This document shows positions 8,157 to 14,643 of a stretch of DNA of 37,457 bases, piece by piece. The notes under the pieces were generated by a model, which was not told the origin of the DNA, did not search any database, and saw only the letters and a program-made list of their open reading frames with translations. The DNA lies in the NCBI GenBank assembly GCA_003171335.1, contig PMYD01000093.1:1-37457 (forward strand), given 5' to 3'. Position 1 is the first letter of the stretch, and the number at the start of each line of letters is the position of its first letter. Made by a program: the position numbers and the translations under genes. The stretch is from Phycisphaerales bacterium (lineage in GTDB: Bacteria; Planctomycetota; Phycisphaerae; SM23-33; FEN-1343).

Positions 8157-9193
8157 GGGGTAAGTATAATCTTTTTCTTGCGCGGCCTGATTTCTTTGCA
8201 CGGCCCGAAATCCACGCGGTATTCATTGCATCGGCCGGTATGCCCCCTGCGCCATTTCAGCAGCCCCGCGCGCTCAAGAACCTTCTTGTAACGATCAACC
8301 GTCGAAACGGTTTTGCCCAACAGCCCCGCCAGCGTTTCGCGCTCTGGAAAGATATTCCCGTTGCCCCGATTAAACGATGCCAAGAGGCACAGCAGACAGA
8401 ATGGCCCTTCGCCGACCTTGGCGATGATGCCCCGCCGCAAAGGGGCATTGGGGACGGGGAAAAAGCCGGGAGTCCAGCCTGCCGGGTAAATGACTTCGGC
8501 CGCGTCGATTGCCGCCGCAAGCGTGTCGGCCGTTAGTTGCCCCAGGGCTAGCCAGTCCCTCAAGTCCTTGTGCGGACTCGGGGGGAATAGCTTGCGGCAG
8601 GCGATTCCGGCCGTTGCCATCGCCACGGCGAGATTCTCAACCCCCTTCAATCCATTTTCGTCATTGTCCCCGATGATGCAAGGGCAGGCAGTCGGGAATG
8701 GCCGAAAGAAGTCGATAACAAGCGCCGGGGCGGACATAGCGCCGGGCCGCCCTACCGCCGAAAACCCCAGCGTCAAGGCAGCCGCCGTGTCGCTTTCGCC
8801 TTCGGTAATGATCCGGCAGTTCCCCCCGGTTACGTTCTCAGGCACAAACAGCCCCAGGTGTCCGCCGGCCAAGGCCAACTTGCTGCCGTCGCGCGTTCTT
8901 TGCCGAAACCCGACAATTCTGCCGCCTTGCCTCATCGGGAACGTGAATGCGTAGCTGCCGAACCCGATACCGAGCGCGCGCAGGCTTTTTTCATTCACGC
9001 CCAACCCGCAAGCGTAATTTCTCAGAGAGTTCTCAGACAAAGCGCGTACAAACTCATCTTGTCTTGTCTCTAAAGAAATCCCTTCCCCTAGAGACTCTCC
9101 GTCTTCTACGTCTTCAAGGTGGCGCACGGGTGCGCTGTCAGAAAGCGCATCGGTGGCCTGTAGGGGCTTGGGCTCTTGGCAAACACCGCTCAT
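8153..9193 (-). CDS. TOPRIM primase-like replication protein with C-terminal winged helix
   Basis: A 346-residue protein probably used to prime or start replication of the excised element. The middle carries a DnaG-like TOPRIM arrangement: GGRIVGFRQRTRDGSK and LGLFVPEN as the lead-in, then IITEGESDTAAALTLGF (catalytic Glu strand) and PCIIGDNDENGLKGVENL (Asp-x-Asp strand), followed by KDLRDWLALG. The C-terminal about 100 residues (FPERETLAGLLGKTVSTVDR, then LERAGLLKWRRG) look like a helix-turn-helix or winged helix. There is no zinc-ribbon or helicase domain, so it is shorter than a full phage primase-helicase. Start ATG 9193 is chosen because it overlaps the upstream stop as ATGA; the open frame extends further to 9283 but into the previous gene. 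Third gene of a coupled operon. Confidence 0.72.
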   Translation of the reverse strand: MSGVCQEPKPLQATDALSDSAPVRHLEDVEDGESLGEGISLETRQDEFVRALSENSLRNYACGLGVNEKSLRALGIGFGSYAFTFPMRQGGRIVGFRQRTRDGSKLALAGGHLGLFVPENVTGGNCRIITEGESDTAAALTLGFSAVGRPGAMSAPALVIDFFRPFPTACPCIIGDNDENGLKGVENLAVAMATAGIACRKLFPPSPHKDLRDWLALGQLTADTLAAAIDAAEVIYPAGWTPGFFPVPNAPLRRGIIAKVGEGPFCLLCLLASFNRGNGNIFPERETLAGLLGKTVSTVDRYKKVLERAGLLKWRRGHTGRCNEYRVDFGPCKEIRPRKKKIILTP

Positions 9194-9462
9194 AGCCGGT
9201 CCCCGCGATACGGGTACAAGGGGCAGGCGGCGGCGGTGCATCGGTTCACTTCCGCCGGCTCGTGGCCAACACACCCCAGACAAAAAGCCCGTATGGCGGC
9301 CTTGCGGCTCTTGCCGGCCCAGGCTTGCAGAAAAATCGGACGTTGCCGGGGCGGTATTTGCGCTAAGCGCCTTTGGCGGATGGCCCGCAGGTCGTCCCCG
9401 GCATATGGCGGAGTTCCTGGCGCGTGTTGGGGCCGGTCATCAGGGTCAATGGGTTGGTTCAT
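9190..9462 (-). CDS. small Cys-cluster phage-type protein
   Basis: A 90-residue protein. The N-terminal half is Pro-rich; the C-terminal half has RKAAIRAFCLGCVGH followed by EVNRCTAAACPLYPYR, that is four Cys arranged C-x2-C...C-x4-C. Small proteins with this 'AIRAFC-x2-C ... C-x-x-x-x-CPLYPYR' pattern are frequent in phages and phage-like elements next to replication genes; their function is unknown, and zinc binding is an inference. Its start (ATG 9462) and stop (9190) both overlap the neighbouring genes by four bases, so it is the middle gene of a tightly coupled three-gene operon. Confidence 0.75.
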   Translation of the reverse strand: MNQPIDPDDRPQHAPGTPPYAGDDLRAIRQRRLAQIPPRQRPIFLQAWAGKSRKAAIRAFCLGCVGHEPAEVNRCTAAACPLYPYRGDRL

Positions 9463-9695
9463 GGCCGCGCCCCCTTGTTGACGGCAATCCAGCGGTCGCG
9501 GCTTGGACAGCCCGCCCGGCACCATTCGGCCAGTTCTTCGGCCCGCCACAGGGTCCGCCGGCCAAGCCGCACCGGCAGCGGCGTCTTACCGGCCGTGTTC
9601 AGGCTCCACCATTTCCGCATGGACACCCCGCATAGGGCTGCGGCTTCCTTGGCGGATACCAGCAGCACGGCGGGGGCCGTAGGGCTTTCATTCAC
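9459..9695 (-). CDS. AlpA/excisionase-like helix-turn-helix protein
   Basis: A 78-residue MerR-superfamily HTH of the kind used as excisionase or activator in integrated elements. Seen: LLVSAKEAAALCGVSMRKWW (helix-turn-helix), then LPVRLGRRTLWRAEELAEWC, the usual 'wing plus recognition' layout (RxGRRxxWRxxEL). GTG 9695 is chosen because AAAGGA lies ten bases upstream; the open frame continues to 9851 but that part runs through an A/T-richer leader with a large inverted repeat and does not look coding. It is the first gene of the coupled set that includes the Cys-cluster protein and the primase. It may switch on excision and replication together, which is an inference from position. Confidence 0.75.
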   Translation of the reverse strand: MNESPTAPAVLLVSAKEAAALCGVSMRKWWSLNTAGKTPLPVRLGRRTLWRAEELAEWCRAGCPSRDRWIAVNKGARP

Positions 9696-9727
9696 GGGGC
9701 ACCGTTCCTTTGCGTGGGCGGTGCTTT

Positions 9728-9801
9728 CATCCGCCCGATGCGCGCAATTAGAAAGGCGAACCCTACGGACAAAATTCACGGTCGTTTTTGTCGGGCGGAT
9801 G
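9728..9801. promoter_or_regulatory. leader with 11-bp perfect inverted repeat
   Basis: CATCCGCCCGA (9728-9738) and TCGGGCGGATG (9791-9801) are perfect reverse complements lying just upstream of the AlpA-like gene. The 9-mer TGTCGGGCG within the right arm occurs again at 9913-9921 and in the att core. The region could be an operator or a leader structure. No clear -35/-10 pair was identified. Confidence 0.4.
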
Positions 9802-9931
9802 GGGATACAGCGGGGCGCGAAGAACGGGCCTGAAATGTCAAGGGGCGTCAAGCGCAGAAAATTTTTTGAGTATTCTTCAGAAACAACTTGCGCGCGTGGA
9901 ATTCGTCGGATTTGTCGGGCGGGAATTGGCG

Positions 9932-10675
9932 CTACTGGTTCCGATTCGCTCGCTGGCGCGCCCAGTCTTGATACTTCTCCAGGTCTTGCGGGGTGATGTC
10001 TTCATCCTCGCAGAATCTCTGCCGCGTCACCTCCGCTTCGTGCGCCTGATTCCATCGGCTCAGGATGCCCAGTCGTCTTTCTGCTTCTGCTGTAGGCAAT
10101 TTCCTTGCCCCCCGACGCCGTGAAGTGCCTCTAGGCAGCGGCAGTGCAGACAGGGCGGCATAGCGCCCTCGAACGTATTCGGCCTTTTCCAGTTGCACCG
10201 CCCATGCGTCGATAGCATCCGCCAAGACGGATATGCGGCATCGCCGCTTGCCTGCCGTCCCCGGTTTCAGGGTGTCATGGTAGGACTCTTCTTTGTAGAG
10301 ACACAGGAGCCGCTCAGCATCGGGCCGTGTAAGCGTCGCCTTAAGCCAGGCAATCGCCTCCTGGGCAGGAGCGCTACAGCCGTAGGCGTCGGCGCATAAG
10401 GACAGCACGTGCAAGTTGTCGCTGACGAGTTTGCCCGCCAGTTGCACGGCGGCCGAATGGGCTTTCAAGACTGAATCAGCTTCGCTCCGCTTGGCCTCAT
10501 CGGTTTCGGTCGGCGGACGCCCCGCGCTGGCTTGTTCCCATTTCAATGCCTTCAGCGCGCAGCGGGCCTGCCGCAGCGTTCCATTTTCCAGGCGTCTCGC
10601 CCATTCGCGGAGCGCATCAGCAACACGTTTTAGCTCAGCCCCACGGCCGTGATTTGGGCCGCCTTCTTGTGGCAT
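9932..10675 (-). CDS. hypothetical element protein, helical, charged
   Basis: A 247-residue protein that I do not recognise. It is rich in Ala, Arg and Glu and appears all-helical, with no signal peptide or membrane segment. Notable stretches are LKRVADALREWARRLENG near the N-terminus, a central SDNLHVLSLCADAYGCSAPA, KATLTRPDAERLLCLYKEES, and a basic C-terminal part (RRRGARKLPTAEAERRLG). It lies upstream of the AlpA/primase operon on the same strand with a 236-base gap, so it has its own or a shared leader. A DNA-binding or packaging-related role would be a guess. The ATG at 10675 is the only reasonable start seen. Confidence 0.6.
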   Translation of the reverse strand: MPQEGGPNHGRGAELKRVADALREWARRLENGTLRQARCALKALKWEQASAGRPPTETDEAKRSEADSVLKAHSAAVQLAGKLVSDNLHVLSLCADAYGCSAPAQEAIAWLKATLTRPDAERLLCLYKEESYHDTLKPGTAGKRRCRISVLADAIDAWAVQLEKAEYVRGRYAALSALPLPRGTSRRRGARKLPTAEAERRLGILSRWNQAHEAEVTRQRFCEDEDITPQDLEKYQDWARQRANRNQ

Positions 10676-10787
10676 GATTCACCTGTCCGTTGTCGTTCCG
10701 CCGGGTTGCCGTGTTGTCTCCAGCGAACCGTATCCGACGCAAGTCAGCTTTCCGCCAGTATTCAGCGTGCGTAGGGGGAGGACTTCG

Positions 10788-10988
10788 CTACTGCGATCCC
10801 GGCTTCTTCGGATGCCGTCGGAAGGAAAGGACAAGGCCCACGATGCAGATGCTCAGGATAATGAGCATCAGCGCCCACTGGGTGTAGGTAAAGCCGAGTG
10901 GACCCGGTTCACCCTTTGTAAGATAGCCCGGAATCAGTCCTAGCAGACGAGGCTGCTTCTCCACGGTGGAGGCGCCACTGTTATGCAC
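10788..10988 (-). CDS. small single-pass membrane protein
   Basis: A 66-residue protein with one strong transmembrane segment (about 39-56, WALMLIILSICIVGLVLSF) followed by a basic tail (RRHPKKPGSQ), which suggests that the tail is cytoplasmic. Nothing else is recognisable. Its first 49 bases overlap the 3' end of the gene upstream in another frame, so the true start may be somewhat further in. Function unknown. Confidence 0.45.
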   Translation of the reverse strand: MHNSGASTVEKQPRLLGLIPGYLTKGEPGPLGFTYTQWALMLIILSICIVGLVLSFRRHPKKPGSQ

Positions 10989-11257
10989 TTCGGTTCTTCG
11001 TATGTAGGTCTTTCAATCGTCCCCAGGTTTGTGATCCAGCTCCGCTTCGGGCCGCATTCAACCAGCCACCGTTGGCTCGTCCTTGTGTCCAGAATAACCT
11101 CCCCCGAAAGAGCATATCGTCCTCTCTGCCCTACTCTCTCGCACACGACAAAACCGGCGACAAGGCACAAGACCAGCGCCACCAGCAGCCCGCGGTTGAA
11201 CCATCTTGCGCGTGCCAGTCCCCTCTCCACCCTGTCCAGACGTTCTTCTGCCGTCAT
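10940..11257 (-). CDS. small membrane-anchored protein with N-terminal amphipathic helix
   Basis: A 105-residue protein: a charged helix (MTAEERLDRVERGLARARW), one transmembrane segment (about 22-40, GLLVALVLCLVAGFVV), and a soluble beta-rich part (YALSGEVILDTRTSQRWLVE). The helix-TM-beta layout suggests a membrane-anchored accessory protein. It is the most upstream gene of the element's minus-strand set. Homologous short proteins with an ERLDRVERGL-like start are frequent in planctomycetes, but I cannot name a family. Confidence 0.5.
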   Translation of the reverse strand: MTAEERLDRVERGLARARWFNRGLLVALVLCLVAGFVVCERVGQRGRYALSGEVILDTRTSQRWLVECGPKRSWITNLGTIERPTYEEPKCITVAPPPWRSSLVC

Positions 11258-11501
11258 TGGCGGCCCCTTTCATTGCTGACTCGACGCCAGGACTCTACGC
11301 CCCCGTAGAACGTCCTGCAACGCAAAACCTGGCACCGGTTTGGTTGCGGGCCGCAATTCCCGATATGCCGTCCCCATGAGCGCCGGGCTCGTTCTTGCCG
11401 GGCAAAGCACATCATGGTAATATGTCCTTTACTTAAGAATCCGCCGGCAGTGCGGGCTTGGGGCACGCGCTACCGCAGGTTCGTTGCTCGGGAGGAAAAC
11501 C

Positions 11502-12273
11502 ATGTCTCAGCATCGTGGCAATGCGGTTGGCAGTCGGGTCATTCTTTGGGCGGTGGGAAGTGTGGCGGTACTGTGCCTGCCGAAGCTGGCAGCAGGAGAG
11601 CAGGTGCTGACTATTCTGGATGAAAGAGACACATTTGCTGCGAGCATGCGGCCAGACTTGTCATACTTACTATCAGGCCAGTACTATTCGTGCGCACATG
11701 ACCTCAGCGGACTGGGCGGGTTTCACCACACTAGACGGCCATTATCAGGGTCTGTCGGCGGAATTTAGCTCACCGACTCTCCAAGGTAATCCGGCACCTT
11801 TCTCGTACCCTTTTTCTGGCGGCGAGCCCTACACCTTGCACATCGAGAACTACTCCTACGCAGGTCGCGAGGCCAGATTTAGCGGCGGTGGTGGCGAGGG
11901 CCCAAAGTGGTATGGTTTAGCCTCAATGAACATCTTCTGGCGTATGCAGGTAGGGGATGAACCGATTGATTTGACAATCGATTGCTGGTCAGACGACGGT
12001 TGCGACTCCTTCACCACCACCTTGCGGAACGAGACCACAGGCGCTTCTGTGGATTGTCCATTAGGAGAATACACACCCGTCACGTTGCTTCCGGGGCAAA
12101 TCTACGATTTCACTCTTGGCGCATCCGTTACGGATTTTCCGCAATTTTACACGCACTTAGGCGCGTCGGTGTACTTCGCATATTACGATCCAGTGACCGT
12201 GCTTCTTGTGCCCGAACCTGCGTCGTTTCTCTTGCTGGGATTGGGCGCGCTGGTGCTACGCCGGCGGAGATAA
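11502..12273 (+). pseudogene. PEP-CTERM secreted protein gene with a frameshift
   Basis: The 5' part starts at ATG 11502 after GGAGG (11491) and encodes a signal peptide (RVILWAVGSVAVLCLPKLAA) in one frame that closes at 11768. The 3' part is in the +1-shifted frame, open from about 11620 to 12273, and ends in a classical PEP-CTERM signal (VPEPASFLLLGLGALVLR plus Arg run). Neither frame alone makes both halves, and the switch must fall within 11620-11768. The mature part (WAGFTTLDGHYQGLSAEF, SFTTTLRNETTGASVDC) looks like a secreted beta-rich protein. A single indel in the gene or in the assembly would explain it. It is the only plus-strand gene of the element, so it may be passenger cargo. 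Confidence 0.65.
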
Positions 12274-12489
12274 CACTCGCTGGCCCCGGCCGGTTCGGCG
12301 CTGCCAGACAAAGCGGCGGAAACGATAACGCCCCAAGTCAACACGGCCAAGGTTGCAGGTGGCTGCCGCTCTCTGCGCCAAGCTGGCATGGGCGACGTAG
12401 AGTGAGAGAAGAAGCATTCGGTGTTCAGTCTGGCCGAGCAAAACCCTACGCGCGCCCGCTCCGATGTGGCGGCTTGCCAAGTGCTTCGG

Positions 12490-12630
12490 TCACCTTGTTT
12501 TTTCATTTCCGTCCGCTTGGCCCGCAACGCGGGCCTGCTGGCCGTCCAGGAAGCGAAGCGCATCGTCCAGGCGATACCAGACGTAGCGGCCGATACGGAA
12601 GGTTTTCTCGCTCCTGTCTGCACTCGGGGG
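12490..12630 (-). pseudogene. excisionase/HTH gene remnant (C-terminal part only)
   Basis: Read on the minus strand this frame gives EKTFRIGRYVWYRLDDALRF followed by LDGQQ, the typical end of a planctomycete excisionase-like HTH. It is preceded in frame by a TGA at 12631-12633 with no start codon, so the N-terminal helix-turn-helix is missing. It sits in decayed sequence between the PEP-CTERM gene and the right att site. Confidence 0.5.
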
Positions 12631-12827
12631 TCAAAATGAAAATGGTAAAGGAATTGTCGCGGGAACCTACGCTCGATGGCTCGGCCGCTTTCCCCCCGCT
12701 ACCCCCCTGTCGGCGCGTTGGTACTGGGGCATGGGGTCTGGGGGGAGCCCCCCTCTGCTCGTGATCGTTGGCCGGACGGCCGCAGCGTGGCACTTGGCGC
12801 GGCTCCTGGGGCTTCCTGGGGGGCGGC

Positions 12828-13031
12828 TTATGCCTTCGCGCCCTTGCTCGCCTTGACCATCGCCACGATGCCCGCCTTGATCGCTTCCGGCAGACTTGCC
12901 CAGGTGGTCAACAGGGCGGACAGGTCGGCGTCGGCGGGGGCGATTTCGGCGGCAAAAACGCCAAGCAATCCGACAAGACACTTTCCCGCCGCGTCGGAAC
13001 TGCCGCCTTGTGCATTACTTACACTGTCCGG
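12828..13031 (-). other. stranded integrase 3' codons (in frame through the att core)
   Basis: Continuing the integrase frame through the right att copy gives 67 codons that start PDSVSNAQ after ...TCGLGNRR and end at a TAA (12828). The encoded tail contains FAAEIAPADADLSALLTTWA followed by SLPEAIKAGIVAMVKASKG. A W-x-x-LP-x-x-I-x-x-GI-x-AMV pattern of this sort is what planctomycete integrases commonly end with. In the integrated state these codons have no start codon and are cut off from the integrase. In the circular element, joining at the 50-bp repeat would attach them in frame. Confidence 0.72.
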
Positions 13032-13081
13032 GCGGCGGTTTCCTAAACCGCAGGTCACAGGTTCGAATCCTGTCGGGCGTA
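13032..13081 (+). other. attachment site, right (attR core, 50-bp direct repeat)
   Basis: Identical to 6276-6325. It carries the anticodon arm, T arm and 3' acceptor strand of tRNA-Arg but no 5' acceptor strand or D arm, so it is not a tRNA gene. A second, different integrase gene ends 82 bases to its right, so this same copy may also be the left end of an older element. Confidence 0.92.
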
Positions 13082-13163
13082 AATGGCCGCATTTCAGGGC
13101 CGAGTCGTAAGACGTGATGAGGCAGAAAGTTGCGAAGTTCTCTAGGGATTCTTGAGAATTCGC

Positions 13164-14378
13164 TTAGTCGCGGGCATGCACAGCGTTCATCACAGCGCAC
13201 GGAAAGTGGCTAGATTCTGGGCCTTCTGCTCCACTTTTTGCTACGCCTAGCGCACCCTCTCTGGCCGCCCGCTCGATATCCTCCTCGGTCACCTGCAGGT
13301 AGTGCTTGTTGGCGATGAGGGCGTTATGCCCGAGCCACTTGCAAACCAGATGCACCGGGTACGCTCTGACCAGCTCCGTCTCGCAGGTGCTGCGCAGGTT
13401 GACAAACAGCTTGGGCCAGGGCAGCAGTCCGGCCTTCCGGAGGATCCGGCAAAACTGGGTCCGCAGGTTCGCGCTGGTATCGCGATAGCGAGTGATGACG
13501 TACTCGCTGCCAGGAGCAGCCTGATCGTAGCATTCCCGGAAGTATCGCCGCAGTTCGGGGAAGATCGGGACAATGCGCTCGACATGGTCGCCGCCATGAT
13601 GCTCCGTCTTGGGCGAGTGCACGGTCATTTGCTTCCAATCAACGTAATCCACATCGGCCCACCGAAGCGTGAGCACTTCAGAAGGGCAGCGCAGGCCGCC
13701 GAAGCGGCATAGGGCGAAGATCAGTCGCCACTGGGCATCGGGGCAGGCGTCCAGCACCTTCTGAGCCATGTCGCGGGTGACAAAGAAGCGCCGCTTCTCG
13801 TTGGCGGGGCAGGATGTCTTGATGTCCTCAAAGGGGTTCTCGACCAGAATTTTCTTACGCCTGCCCCAGCGGAAGAATTGTTTGGCGATTCCGGCGCGCC
13901 TGCCAGCGGTGGCGGGGGCGTACCTGGCTCGCATCTTGTCGGCCCACTCATCAACGTCGCCGGCTGTAATCGCAGTGATGTCTTTATCCTCGCCCCAGAA
14001 CCGCACCAGGTCTCTGCGCGTCATCTTCCACGAGTGTATTGTCCCGAACTTCACGGTCAGGCGGGTCTTGATGTAGCCGTCGATGAACGTCCCTAGCGAT
14101 GGACCACGCAGCGGCTCAACCTTCACACGCGGCTGTGCAAGGCCAAGCTCCACCAGGCGGGCATACGTCCGATCATCGCGTTCCGCGAGCCAGCGCGCCG
14201 TCTCATCCTTGATGATGCTTGAGCCGGTGGTGCTGGCTTTGATCAGGTCCAGCAGCCGCACCTTGACGTACAGGGCCTGCTCCTTCGACACGCGCCCAAG
14301 CCGAAAGGCCTTGCGCTTACCGTCCTTGTCGAAAAAGAAGATTGACCTGAGCCCGTTGTTGTTGACGATGCTTGCCAT
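13164..14378 (-). CDS. second tyrosine integrase (planctomycete NLRS-type)
   Basis: A 404-residue tyrosine recombinase distinct from the first. The N-terminus (MASIVNNNGLRSIFFFDKDG) is the beta-sheet arm-binding domain; the core-binding domain is at about 110-190; the catalytic part has CRFGGLRCPSEVLTLRW (Arg), SPKTEHHGG and ERIVPIFPEL, NLRSTCETELVRAYPVHLVC (box II with Asn in place of the usual His, Arg kept), WLGHNALIANKHYLQVTEED (His and Tyr). The Asn-for-His form is common among planctomycete integrases, so it need not be inactive. The gene ends 82 bases from the right att copy and has the same orientation relative to it as the first integrase has to the tRNA, which suggests a tandem, earlier insertion. 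Confidence 0.92.
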   Translation of the reverse strand: MASIVNNNGLRSIFFFDKDGKRKAFRLGRVSKEQALYVKVRLLDLIKASTTGSSIIKDETARWLAERDDRTYARLVELGLAQPRVKVEPLRGPSLGTFIDGYIKTRLTVKFGTIHSWKMTRRDLVRFWGEDKDITAITAGDVDEWADKMRARYAPATAGRRAGIAKQFFRWGRRKKILVENPFEDIKTSCPANEKRRFFVTRDMAQKVLDACPDAQWRLIFALCRFGGLRCPSEVLTLRWADVDYVDWKQMTVHSPKTEHHGGDHVERIVPIFPELRRYFRECYDQAAPGSEYVITRYRDTSANLRTQFCRILRKAGLLPWPKLFVNLRSTCETELVRAYPVHLVCKWLGHNALIANKHYLQVTEEDIERAAREGALGVAKSGAEGPESSHFPCAVMNAVHARD

Positions 14379-14520
14379 TTTCTAACCTTTCTGCGCAGAC
14401 ATTGCGCGCTTAGTTCCAACCCGACAGGGAGCGACGTCTTCGCGGAGAAGCCAAGAGGATTTACGATGGATCAGGAGAAAACTTCAGCTACGACCAGTGC
14501 AGTTCCCCCCGACATGTGCG

Positions 14521-14550
14521 TCATCGCGTCAAATCGCGACAAACTGCGAC
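14521..14550 (+). repeat. 10-bp iterated direct repeat, three copies
   Basis: Three exact 10-base-period units (TCATCGCGTC, AAATCGCGAC, AAACTGCGAC; consensus AAAYCGCGWC) lie about 145 bases upstream of the second integrase start. The same unit recurs at 19035-19084 and 19143-19162. The helical spacing fits a row of protein-binding sites. Confidence 0.75.
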
Positions 14551-14643
14551 TACGGCTGTGCGCCATACGCTGCGCCACGATGCTTAGAATTTGACATGTG
14601 TTGGACGAGGCAATTCAGGCCGGCCTTTCGGTTTTCGAGGCCC

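Larger units (their letters stand above)
6326..13081. mobile_element. 6.76-kb integrative element inserted at tRNA-Arg(CCT)
   Basis: Bounded by the 50-bp direct repeats at 6276-6325 and 13032-13081; the integrase lies at the tRNA-proximal end and reads toward the tRNA. The minus-strand genes run integrase, XRE regulator, TOPRIM primase-like protein, Cys-cluster protein, AlpA-like HTH, a hypothetical protein and two small membrane proteins; one broken plus-strand PEP-CTERM gene and decayed sequence lie near the right end. There are no capsid, terminase, portal or conjugation genes, so it resembles a small phage-satellite-like or mobilisable element rather than a prophage. That assignment is inferred from gene content. 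Confidence 0.85.

Noticed and set aside
12503-12793. Minus-strand frames across 12.5-12.8 kb as full genes
   Set aside because: They are Arg/Pro-rich and out of frame with the clear excisionase remnant; only that remnant is supported.
13032-13081. A second tRNA-Arg gene at the right repeat
   Set aside because: Only the anticodon arm to the 3' end is present; the D arm and 5' acceptor strand are missing, so it is an att copy.
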